From: Lytechinus variegatus
Taxonomy: Eukaryota > Echinodermata > Echinoidea > Temnopleuroida > Toxopneustidae
Reading direction: 5' to 3'
Length of the DNA stretch: 64,000 nt
NCBI RefSeq assembly: GCF_018143015.1
Contig: NC_054742.1
Coordinates: forward strand, 14,491,632-14,555,631
In this document: positions 56,001 through 64,000 of the stretch, one piece after another
How the letters are laid out: each line of letters starts with the position of its first letter
Position numbering within the stretch: the stretch's first letter is position 1
Notes under the pieces: model-generated
What the model was told of the DNA's origin: nothing
The model's input: the letters and a program-made list of their open reading frames with translations, nothing else
Database searches by the model: none
Translations under genes and position numbers: made by a program

Positions 56001-59000
56001 ATTAAGTTTTTTTTAAATGGTCACCAGTCATGTTTAAAGTCAGACAGAACTTTAAAAGCTTTAAGAAACACCCTGATTAATGATAAATAGGCCTACTTAT
56101 ATCATATTGAATTCACAGTTATTACCATAAAAATATACAAAATAAAATACAAACATAAAATATCAAAATATATTTAGCCATTACACAATAAATGTTTGTA
56201 ATGTCGTAGTTATTTAAAGGAAAGTTTGATGCAAATAAAAACAGAATGCTTGTGATTTGAAGTCACACAGAGAAAAAACAAACAATAAATTGATTAACTG
56301 AAAAGTGATAGAATAGATAATGTCTTATACTTTTGTATATGTAAAAAAATAGTAGAAATTCAGACTTTTGGAAATAGACTTCATCAAGTTAGATGAAAAT
56401 TCTACAATGTTAAATTTATATTCTTGGCAAATTGTGTAATTTAACTATCTTAGACCTATCACATTTCTAAGAGGAAATTTTTTCATTAGTCTGGTAATTT
56501 CATCAATTAATGCATATTTTAATGTTTATTTCATTTATCAATGATGCTATGTGCAATCTCTAATTTATGACAATGTTATTAATTTATTTTATACCAATGT
56601 AAAACATGCACGATTCAGTGTTTTACTTTTATCAATAACTAAAAAAAAAAGAAATTTGAGAGCTTTATTCATGAATCTAAGGGAGGATTTCCCTTAACAA
56701 TCTCTCTCACACTGAAGCACAAAATGTAGAGTGCTCAAGTATCAATTGAGAGATTAAATGATCTTGACATGGGGTAAAGGGCATGAGGCTTGATGGATCA
56801 AACATAATTCATTCTTGACTCATAATACTAGACACAACAAGGTTACCCAATTAGCCAGCTAATAATAAGCACCCTCCAGGCAAGGTTATAATGAGCATGC
56901 CAGAGTACATCTCATTCATTACAGTAACACTGTCAAATATATATTCCAGTAATTAACAAATATACATCCAAACAAACATCACATATTTGATTGAAGAAAT
57001 TATGAAATATCCCCATATAATTTTTGATACTTATTGTCAGTGAAAAATATCATCTTCACTTAGGTTTATTATCAATTTGTGAACGGTATTAAAAATAAGT
57101 ACATTGTCATTCTGCTTTGCAGACAGGTAATGTATATCAAACTAATAATACAACATAAGCTAAGAATGGTACTTATACAATTCTCTGAAAATCAGATTTT
57201 GTGACAAATAATTATAAGCAATTGAGTTCAAGCCCAAATTTAATGATTTCAAAGACATCAGATTTTAATGGCCCTTATTAGTGACTAATCTACATGCACT
57301 ATGCATGACTGACAAGAAAGTGTATAACCTATCAGTTATGTGACAAGGAAATATGATTTACAAGCTCTTCTCTGGAATGATGGAGAATCCTGAATTTTTT
57401 TTCAGTGCTGAGCTGAATAAAGTAATGGAGTAGGACTTGATTATACATTCTATTTCAGTTAATGATCGGTCAAGGACCAGAATATTCCAGAATTTTCAGT
57501 GCTGCTATCAAAAGAATTTAGTCCACACTGTAGGTGCACTTGAATTTGAATTAATAAACCAGATTCTCAAATGATACAGAATTTGTGGTATTGTTTCTTG
57601 TGCACAAAAGCACTGCAATGCAAGCAAACAATTTCATCGCTAATCAAATCTTGCAGGTTTTATCACTTGCTGTTATCATGATGATAATCCAGACTATTTC
57701 CTTGCTGCACCTACAATGTAAATGAGTGCAAGCGATTTTGGAAAACATTTGAAACAATTTTAATTGCTGAGTCCACAATATTCTGATTAATAGATTTTGA
57801 GGGTGAATTAATGAAAGCAGATTTAGACTAAGTTTGACAGCAAGTGATAATGGAATATGATACTCACCATCCAGTCATGTTTTGATCTCTATACATGAGT
57901 TTCTTGCCAAGGTCTTTCCTCTGGACCCGTTTTTGAAACTCCAGACAACAGAACTCTGAACCAAGAAGCTGTGGGTTGGTACTTGCTACCATCTGTAATC
58001 TCTGTCTTTCACTAAGAGGTGTGAAGTCTGTTGACATTGGTAGTACTTCATTTTCACGACAGATGATAGCTCTAGGTATGATCAGGAATTAATAATAAAT
58101 AAACGGATAAAGGTTACAAAAGATTCAGAATTCTTAAAATAAATTCATTAATTTTCATATTGCATTAACAAATAGACATATGTACATGTTGCTACTAAAT
58201 GTAGCTACAAGAAATTAGGTCTCTATCTGCATTCATAAAGTTGTACATTCATAAAATTTTCTAACCTTTTTTTATCATTTTGATAATATCACATTATGAA
58301 TTCATATACTTGAGACTTCAGAGGGGTTAAATCCATAATAATTGGACTCTAATGTTACTTTATCATTCAGTGAATGTCATGTTTATATGCAATGATATTT
58401 GAAAAACTCCCATTTTATAAAAATAGTATGATTTTCAAATAGTAATACGTGTTGAAAAATTGAAATACAGTGTTAAATCAAACCTGTCTAAAGAGTTACA
58501 TGTGAAATCTGAGACCAACTTTATAGTAGTGGCCATGCATGTTTGGTCTCTTTCAAAGAAATACTTTAAAAGATATGAAAAAAATTGCTATCTGCAGTTA
58601 ACAGACAGTGAACAAACTTTAATGTTTCTTTGTGTAACCATAATAGAGAGATCTGAATAAATATGTGACTGATATCCTGTCAATGTTTACCTTGAGTCTC
58701 CTGCATTAGCTACATAGAGCTTCCCCAAGAGAAAGATAGCTACTAGAACAGTACAACCACCTGGTATGTGATAGTCTAACTTCTCTTTCCTTACTTGCTC
58801 ATCCTGTAATAAACAACAGAAACTTAATTATTAAGTAAAATTACATTGTATCTTGTAGCACTAATCCTGTTAGCCAACGAGTACAGATATTTTGGAAGAT
58901 GATGCTAGAGACATACATGTATGACTATGATTTGTGCTATATTATCAACACACGCTACTTAAAGAACATGCTTGGAATATTTTCAATAATGAAGTTCAAT

Positions 59001-62000
59001 TGAAAACAAACCACATGATTGTATAGACGTATGTAGGCCTACACGTAAAAACAAGTGGGGTCAGTTGAGCATAGGGGTAAGTTGAGCCATCACCCCCAGG
59101 ATTATAATGAATGAGTCATATTGATGACCCATTGCATAACCCCTAGTAACCCCACCACATTGTTTTCAACGTTGAAACAAAAAATGATTTTTTAGAGGGA
59201 AAACACAAATTCCAGTCAAAAAAGTATTTAAAAAAAAGTGACATTTTTTTGAAAATGTTTAGCCACATGCATCATTACATATAACAAGGCATAAGAACAA
59301 TATTGTTAGTCCAGGTATGAATCTTCATTCTTGTCAGTCTTATACATGATAGATGTGAAAGGAAATGTGTTGATCAATGTGAAAATATCACATCAAGTTC
59401 TGACTAAAATATTATGTTCACTGACCAAAAATTACCTTTGACCATGATCATGTGACCTAAGACATGTGCAAAACAACCATTCATACTTGATTGCCCTTAC
59501 ATGTACCTCGATGTTTTATGAGCTAGATCCATAAACTTTTTAAGTTATGATGCCAATTCAACATTAACTCCCAACACGGCCAGAGTTCAGTGGCCTTTAA
59601 ATGACCTTTGATCTTCGCCATGTTCCTGAAACGCGCACAGGGTATTCAGGGATAATTGATTGCTCTTACGTCCAAGTTTCATAAACTAGATTCATAAAAT
59701 TTCAATTTTCAAAATTTCAAAATTTTTATGATGATACTTCCTCAAATAGCCCCAACATGGCTAAAGTCCGTTGACCATAAAATACCTTTGACCTTAATCA
59801 TGTGATCTGTAACTCAGGCAGGATCTTCAGTGAAACACTATTACCCTTATGTCTAAGTTTTATGAACTAGGTCCATATACTTTTTAAGTTATGACATTTC
59901 ACAAACTTAGCCTTAGTTAAGATTTCGATATGAGTCCCCCGACGAGGTCTAAGATCATTGACCCTACATGTAAATGACATTTGACCTTGGTCATGTGACC
60001 TGGAACTAAGGCAGAATGGTCAGTAATACTTGATTACCCTTATGTCCCAAGTTTCATGAACTAGGTCTATATACTTTCTAAGTTATGATGACATTTCAAA
60101 AACTTAACTTGGTTTAAGATTGCAATGTTGATAGCGCTGCCATCGCCGCTGCCGCCATCGGAAAAGCGGTGCCTACGGGTGAGACAATAATTGTTTCCCA
60201 TGAATAGAAATTAAAGGCAAGGGGTGGTATTCTGAGATTCATTTTATCTCAGATAAAATAAAATATTTTATCTCCGTTAAAATCAGTGAGATAAAATACC
60301 CTTAAAATCTCTCCGAATTGGTATTCTGAAAACAATTTTTTCTTCATTTTATCTCTGTAAGACACACCTACTTTTTAATCAATATCCAATTAGAAACGTG
60401 CTTTTATAGCTCTCTCGTGTCACTCAACCAATTGAAATCCATTCCGCCAGGAGGTGTGTCAAAGAAGACAAATTGCGTCAATTTATTGACTTGAAATATG
60501 CTTGCACTATACGCTTGCGCGTCTTTACAGAGATTTCTTTTTAACAAAAAGGACAATACTCTCATCTTTTTTCGAAGTCTCCATCGCTTCTTTTCAAGCA
60601 TCATTTCAAAGACAACATTAGTCAAAATATATCCTATGGAATACTTTCTGATTGTATAGGAATAACGTTAAGGTGTTATTCTCAATAAATGTATATTTTT
60701 CTTCGTTTTCATGTCAAAATTTGGGGTTAATTCACCTAGAAATATTGGTGAAATCAACGTCGCGGAGATAAAATAGCCCCTACCCTCTTTTAAATTCATT
60801 TCATTTTTTTTCCTCAAAGTAACAAGAGCGCAAGCACATCATCCGCGTTGCAATACCAAGATACGCGATGCTTATGTCTACGCAAGCACTGTTCTGTTGT
60901 GTTTCATCTATTGTTACGCAAGATAAAATTTATACGAAAGATAAAATTGAAAGTTTTATCTTATAAATAAAATGTCATCTCAGAATACCAATTTCATTTT
61001 AAGAGATAAAATAAAATATTTTAAAGATGAAATGACCTCAGAATACCGCCCCTGGTACTTATTTCTACAAGATTATGAGTCATATAAGTTCTAACATGAA
61101 AAAAAATTGCTAAACTTACCCCCACCTTCCCTTATAAACCCCCTCTATATTTTGAGAATCCCTCATTGAAGACAGTACAGCTACATTGTATTATCTAGAT
61201 TAAAGGTAAATGCTAGTTTAAGTAACGATATCAAAATGAGTTCGTACAGAATCCAATGGAATAACCACCAAAGTGTCTGTTTGTATAAATAAAATGTAGG
61301 CCTATGTGCCAAAGGATTCTGGAAGAAATTGTGTTTTTGCTGAGAAATCAGCAAATAAGCACAGGATTCGGGTAAAGCGTCGGGCCCGACGTTCAAAGCA
61401 ATAATTTACACTGTCCCATGTGTGCTTATCTGTGTTGGGGATCTTCAGTCTGAACATTTCTTCAGCGTAGATTTCAATATTTCACAAAGTTTAGTTTATG
61501 TAACTGTACCAGATCTAGATCCTCAATGATAGGCCTATACTGACAATTACATGTAAGCCTTGTTTTACAGACTTTCTCTTTAAATGTCATATTTACATGT
61601 ATGTCCATTCTATCATAGAGCTATTATCTGTTAGCTCCATGATTCTATTTCAAAACTGGCTCTTTGCACTCCCTCTATTTCAAAATCCTGGATGAAGTCC
61701 ACCACTTTATTTACTTGTGTTTAATCATAGAGCTATTTATAAGCCTTCATTTCATCTGATAATAAATTCTTAAGTTGAAAAGGAGTTATCTCAAGATAAC
61801 TGTAACTTAATTTAGGATGTCAAAATACCTCTTAAACTGATGTACATGTAGGCAACGTAGAGCATTGGATGAAGAATAGCATGCAGTGTAGCAGTACATG
61901 CATTATGCATAGTAACATGACCCAAACCAAACAAACCACTATTCCCTAGATACTCAATACCCAATCTTCTGTGGTTACTACACTTTCTTGCATTGTATGT

Positions 62001-64000
62001 ATTGAAGCGAAAGACATGACAGTACTTACATGTAGGCTTATAAATCTAACTCAACAGTAAAAAAATCACAGCACATTCACACACAGTCACTTCAAACTGC
62101 TAGAAACCTCTGTTTTACAACCTACATGGATGCTTTTTAAAGTTTATATTTCATACTGCATTTCTTAGTCAAAATATATTTTATATCAGTATTAAGTTCA
62201 GATGGATAATATGTTTATTTTGTTTAAGGGGATGGTCCGGGCGGAAAATTTATATCTTCATACATAGAGTAGAATTCACTGTGCAAAATGCCGAAAATTT
62301 CATCAAAATCGGATAACAAATAATAAAGTTATTGAAGTTTAAAGTTTAGCAATATTTTGTGAAAACAGTCATCATGAATATTCATTAGGTGGGCTGATGA
62401 TGTCACATCTCCACTTTCCGTTTTCGTACGTTACTAACATAAAATGATAATTTTTTCATTATTTCATACTTGTGTAAATGATATGTCTCCCTTATAATGA
62501 AATAAGTTGCAGCAATAAATATCTAATGCACTACATCAGTTGTCAATCCAATTTTTCTAGTTCTTGGAGGAAAATTTTTTAATAAACTTAATTTCATATA
62601 ATAAAATACAAAAGAACAAGTGGAGATGTGACATCATCAGCCCACCTAATGAATATTCATGACAACTGTTTTCACAAAATATTGCTAAACTTTGAAATTC
62701 CATATCTTTGTTATTTGTTATCCGATTTTGATGAAATTTTCAACATTTTGCTGAGTGAATTCTACTCTATTTATTAAGCTATACTTTCAGCCCAGACCAT
62801 CCCTTTAACATTAAATAACAATTATTTCAATCAAATCAAATCTCAAATCAATTGATATGTTCACAATGATACAAGGGAAAAAAATTAATGGCGTAACTTA
62901 ACAGCTTTTAGAGCCCATAAAACATCCGAACTACACATAGGAAAACAGCCGATGATAGATACAAATATTTCTAAATGACATGGGGTTCGCACTTTACAGA
63001 ACCAGAAAGATAAGAGATCAAAATGCAAAGATTATGATTTAAAGCGATCATAATTACCAACTTTGAACTTGAAGAGTTCACAATATTCCTAAAATCCAAT
63101 TATTTGTAAATTGTGATAATTGATTTTCAAATAATGCATTTCTTTTCCCAGAGACAGGTGCACCATCTTTCTTACAACTGGGTTGACTCATGAGATAGCA
63201 TCATAAATTCTGCTCCATATTTTATATAAAATAACAAAACTCTCTTTATAGTACCATACACAGGTTTAATCTCTATTAAACTAGATAGTCTAATATTCCC
63301 TCTATCCTCCACACACAAACATACAATCTTATCAATTAAAAAAAAGTAAAAGTTGATCACATCAGCATACTGTAATACTGTATAACATACAAGTATTTGC
63401 AAAAAGTGAATGCTTGTCCTGCGCTACTAGTACTTTGTTCCATACTTCCATTACATATTATAGCAGCATAATTCTTCATGTGCAATTAATCTAATATACT
63501 CTTCCCTGATTAGTCCACAGACATTTATTCAAAAGTAAACATCATGAACTGCAATGAAAGGTTAGAAAATAAGTGAAATTATTATTTTTCAAGTGATGTT
63601 GAGTGAGAATATTAAAATTGATTCTGAAGTTATTCAGATTTCATGAACACAAATGCTACATTATGTTTTCATTGAAGGCTTAAAAAAGAAATTGTTCTTT
63701 GAAAGAGCACACAAGTTCAATGACAGAACACACTCCAAAAATACAAGCAAGATCATTCATCCCTCATTAGTTGTTTACTCACCATTTCAACAAAAGCAGA
63801 CTCCAAGGCTCCAACCACTAAGCTTTCTACAGACATTTCCTTCTCTGTAAATGGCCATTTATTGGGTCTCTGATCACCTGACCTTGTAAACTGTCTCTGT
63901 TCTATTGAGCTATTAGCAAGAAGATCATATACTGACTCTAGTTTAGCTAAGATACGTGTATGAAGAACACGAGATGCCATTACTGATACTCCTGATCCAG
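46826..64000 (-). CDS. PPM1H: PPM1H/J/M-type PP2C Ser/Thr phosphatase (3' part of gene, 6 exons, 5' end outside window)
   Basis: Six exons on the minus strand join in frame to 351 residues ending in TAA at 46826-46828. The sequence follows human PPM1H closely: GSGVSVMASR (human GSGAAVVASR just after the DGHA motif), GGCTVLVAIFLLGKLYVANA, KFPLIYGEGKKARVLATIGV, TRGFGDHELKVH, ASDGLWDVLSN and GSGDDITVFVIPL. PPM phosphatases are metal-dependent; Asp in SDGLWD and in SGSGDD are the expected metal ligands, both present. The first DGH ligand would lie just outside the window. Human PPM1H dephosphorylates Rab GTPases phosphorylated by LRRK2; that role here is inferred only. PPM1J and PPM1M are vertebrate paralogues, so the one-to-one name is uncertain. 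The stretch between the DGHA region and EMSVESLVVGALESAF is much shorter than the long linker in human PPM1H. Confidence 0.95.
47505..47656 (-). CDS. PPM1H: PPM1H-like exon e (catalytic ASDGLWD)
   Basis: Encodes VKVYNLFDRDNSEDDVLIMA then SDGLWDVLSNDRVAEVVSEV. The Asp of SDGLWD is the expected second metal ligand. Ends in phase 2 at GTAAGT. Confidence 0.97.
48843..49280. mobile_element. hAT-like MITE, 438 bp
   Basis: Ends CAGGGTCCCCAC and GGGGGAACCCTG; inverted arms of 39 bp with about four mismatches, including TTTGAAAACAGAATTCCATG. No clear 8-bp target duplication remains. Confidence 0.8.
49455..50372 (-). repeat. AGGTCA direct-repeat array, copy B
   Basis: Same element as 11419-12512 in opposite orientation. 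Four TGACCTTTGACCT cores lie at about 49675, 49826, 49988 and 50149, spaced about 151-162 bp. Ends: GTCTCACCTGCATCACGCG at left, GACTATAGG-type GC-rich end with ATGCAGGTGAGAC at right. Confidence 0.88.
50942..51040. mobile_element. Lone hAT-like end
   Basis: Ends CATGACCGTGGGAACCCTG with repeated TTCCATGAC/TTTTCCA words, typical of hAT-type TIRs. No matching left end found. Confidence 0.55.
51165..51370 (+). repeat. Degenerate short-unit repeat (ACCCTTAACAAGTATTGG type)
   Basis: CACCCTAAACACGTA, CACCCCTTAAGTATTGGCG, CCTACCCTTAACAAGTATTGG-like and CCCCTAAACAAGTA follow one another. Its nature is not known to me. Confidence 0.5.
51541..51876 (-). repeat. AGGTCA direct-repeat array, partial copy C
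   Basis: Two TGACCTTTGACCTTGATC cores (about 51553 and 51714) in units like those of copy B, with GTGAGACAAAAAC at the right end but no GC-rich segment. Confidence 0.85.
52279..53064. mobile_element. pogo/Tigger-like TIR element, 786 bp
   Basis: CAGTCCGACCTCTCTTATCC at left and its inverse GGATAAGAGAGGTCGGACTG at right, TA on both sides. GGATAAG words repeat inside both ends, as in Tigger-type elements. No transposase; a deletion derivative. Confidence 0.85.
53363..53534 (-). CDS. PPM1H: PPM1H-like exon d
   Basis: Encodes AYKEVTEEDIKFPLIYGEGK, then ARVLATIGVTRGFGDHELKV and ends SPVPE; nearly the same as human. Acceptor TGGCAG, donor GTAAGC, ends in phase 0. Confidence 0.97.
53762..55767. 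mobile_element. 2-kb inverted-repeat element built from about 180-bp units with YY1-like motifs
   Basis: Perfect 17-bp ends ATATTAGTCCAGGATAG and its inverse (55751-55767). Units in the left part carry ATGGCNGCC-type motifs at 53914, 54060, 54239, 54416, 54604, 54789 and 54976 (steps 146-188). From about 55050 the motif is reversed (GGCCATTTT at about 55053, GGCAGCCATTTTGG at about 55259, GGGGCCATTTTG at about 55653). Confidence 0.82.
55796..56074. mobile_element. Palindromic MITE, family 3 (diverged)
   Basis: AAAGGGCATGTCTATTAAAGC at left and AGCTTTAAGAAACACCCTG at right; TAAGAGTGACAAGTGATCA and TGGTCACCAGTCATG correspond. It directly follows the 2-kb element. Confidence 0.6.
56075..57867. 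other. Rest of phosphatase intron c-d
   Basis: AT-rich. TATCACTTGCTGT (about 57660) and ACAGCAAGTGATA (about 57838) form one distant inverted pair; nothing else recognised. Confidence 0.5.
57868..58071 (-). CDS. PPM1H: PPM1H-like exon c
   Basis: Encodes AIICRENEVLPMSTDFTPLS through QKRVQRKDLGKKLMYRDQNM and TG; matches human AIIIRNGEIIPMSSEFTPE...RRVQRKELGKKMLYRDFNMTGW. This is the PPM1H-specific flap-type insertion region. Ends in phase 2 at GTGAGT. Confidence 0.96.
58691..58803 (-). CDS. PPM1H: PPM1H-like exon b
   Basis: Encodes DEQVRKEKLDYHIPGGCTVL then VAIFLLGKLYVANAGDS, the core beta-strand region around the GDSR motif of PP2C enzymes. Acceptor TTACAG, donor GTAAAC, ends in phase 2. Confidence 0.96.
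59405..60187 (-). repeat. AGGTCA direct-repeat array, old copy D
   Basis: Four diverged cores (about 59436, 59601, 59786, 59968) in units like copy B, then GCCGCCATCGGAAAAGCGG and GGTGAGACAATAA at the right end. More mutated than A-C; no perfect core remains. Confidence 0.75.
60221..61052. mobile_element. TIR element with GGGGNGGTATTCTGAG ends, 832 bp
   Basis: GGGGTGGTATTCTGAG at left, CTCAGAATACCGCCCC at right. Near-palindromic GATAAAATAAAATATTTTAT-type blocks lie next to both ends, and GGTATTCTGA recurs inward at left. A possible non-autonomous PIF/Harbinger-type element; family inferred from the G-rich ends. Confidence 0.75.
61132..62223. other. Part of phosphatase intron a-b
   Basis: AT-rich; nothing recognised. 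Confidence 0.6.
62224..62808. mobile_element. Palindromic MITE, family 2, copy B
   Basis: TTTAAGGGGATGGTCCGGGC at left and GCCCAGACCATCCCTTTAA at right, long inverted arms with ATGAATATTCAT and GGGCTGATGATGTCACATC on both. Better kept than copy A. Confidence 0.88.
63783..64000 (-). CDS. PPM1H: PPM1H-like exon a (partial, runs off window)
   Basis: Reads GSGVSVMASRVLHTRILAKL and later VESLVVGALESAFVEM, matching human GSGAAVVASRLLQHH and CLVIGALESAFKEM. The ATG at 63978-63980 is internal, because conserved residues precede it in frame with no stop. Ends in phase 0 at donor GTGAGT. Confidence 0.93.

Larger units (their letters stand above)
59056..61131. mobile_element. Possible outer element of a transposon nest
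   Basis: GGGGTAAGTTGAGCC (about 59082) and its partial inverse GCTAAACTTACCCCCAC (about 61109) may be its ends. Between them lie an AGGTCA array and a second TIR element. Confidence 0.35.

Noticed and set aside
63978..63980. ATG as the start of the phosphatase
   Set aside because: The frame continues upstream with conserved residues (GSGVSV) to the window edge, so it is internal.

Overview
The window is animal nuclear DNA: AT-rich, intron-rich, with GT-AG introns and dense small transposons. Two conserved protein genes lie in convergent orientation. The repeat landscape (many palindromic MITEs, and diverged repeats carrying GGTCA half-sites) and the gene sequences suggest a non-vertebrate deuterostome, most likely an echinoderm such as a sea urchin. 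The species call is inference.

Gene 1 (+ strand, 7122-34984) is a complete STRIP1/STRIP2 orthologue (striatin-interacting protein, formerly FAM40). I could join 21 coding exons with intact reading phase into an 802-residue protein with an in-frame stop upstream of the start codon. Gene 2 (- strand, 46826 to beyond 64000) is the 3' part of a PP2C-type phosphatase of the PPM1H/PPM1J/PPM1M group. Six coding exons (351 residues) are inside the window; the 5' exons, including the first metal-binding motif, lie past the right edge. The two genes end tail to tail, with about 11.8 kb between stop codons. No functional link between them is shown by the sequence; both act in phospho-signalling.

Everything else is non-coding and repeat-rich. 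1-7121 is upstream intergenic DNA with palindromic MITEs, a broken LINE tail, a duplicated foldback unit and a microsatellite. Intron 1 of STRIP1 (7218-12741) holds a tRNA-like module between inverted repeats, two terminal-inverted-repeat (TIR) elements and a tandem array rich in AGGTCA direct repeats. Intron 4 holds a Tc1-like MITE, a CRE-bearing segment, a 438-bp tandem array with tRNA-like modules and a 21-bp minisatellite. The region between the genes holds a TIR element with a decayed zinc-finger ORF, a 782-bp palindromic MITE and two adjacent MITE copies. The phosphatase introns hold further copies of the AGGTCA array, a hAT-like MITE, a pogo/Tigger-like element, a 2-kb element whose 180-bp tandem units flip orientation and carry YY1-like motifs, and a transposon nest at 59-61 kb.

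No CRISPR, operon or bacterial feature is present, and I found no intact autonomous transposase. The most unusual items are the flip-oriented YY1-like array (53762-55767), the DR1-bearing arrays and the tRNA-like modules inside the 438-bp repeat.
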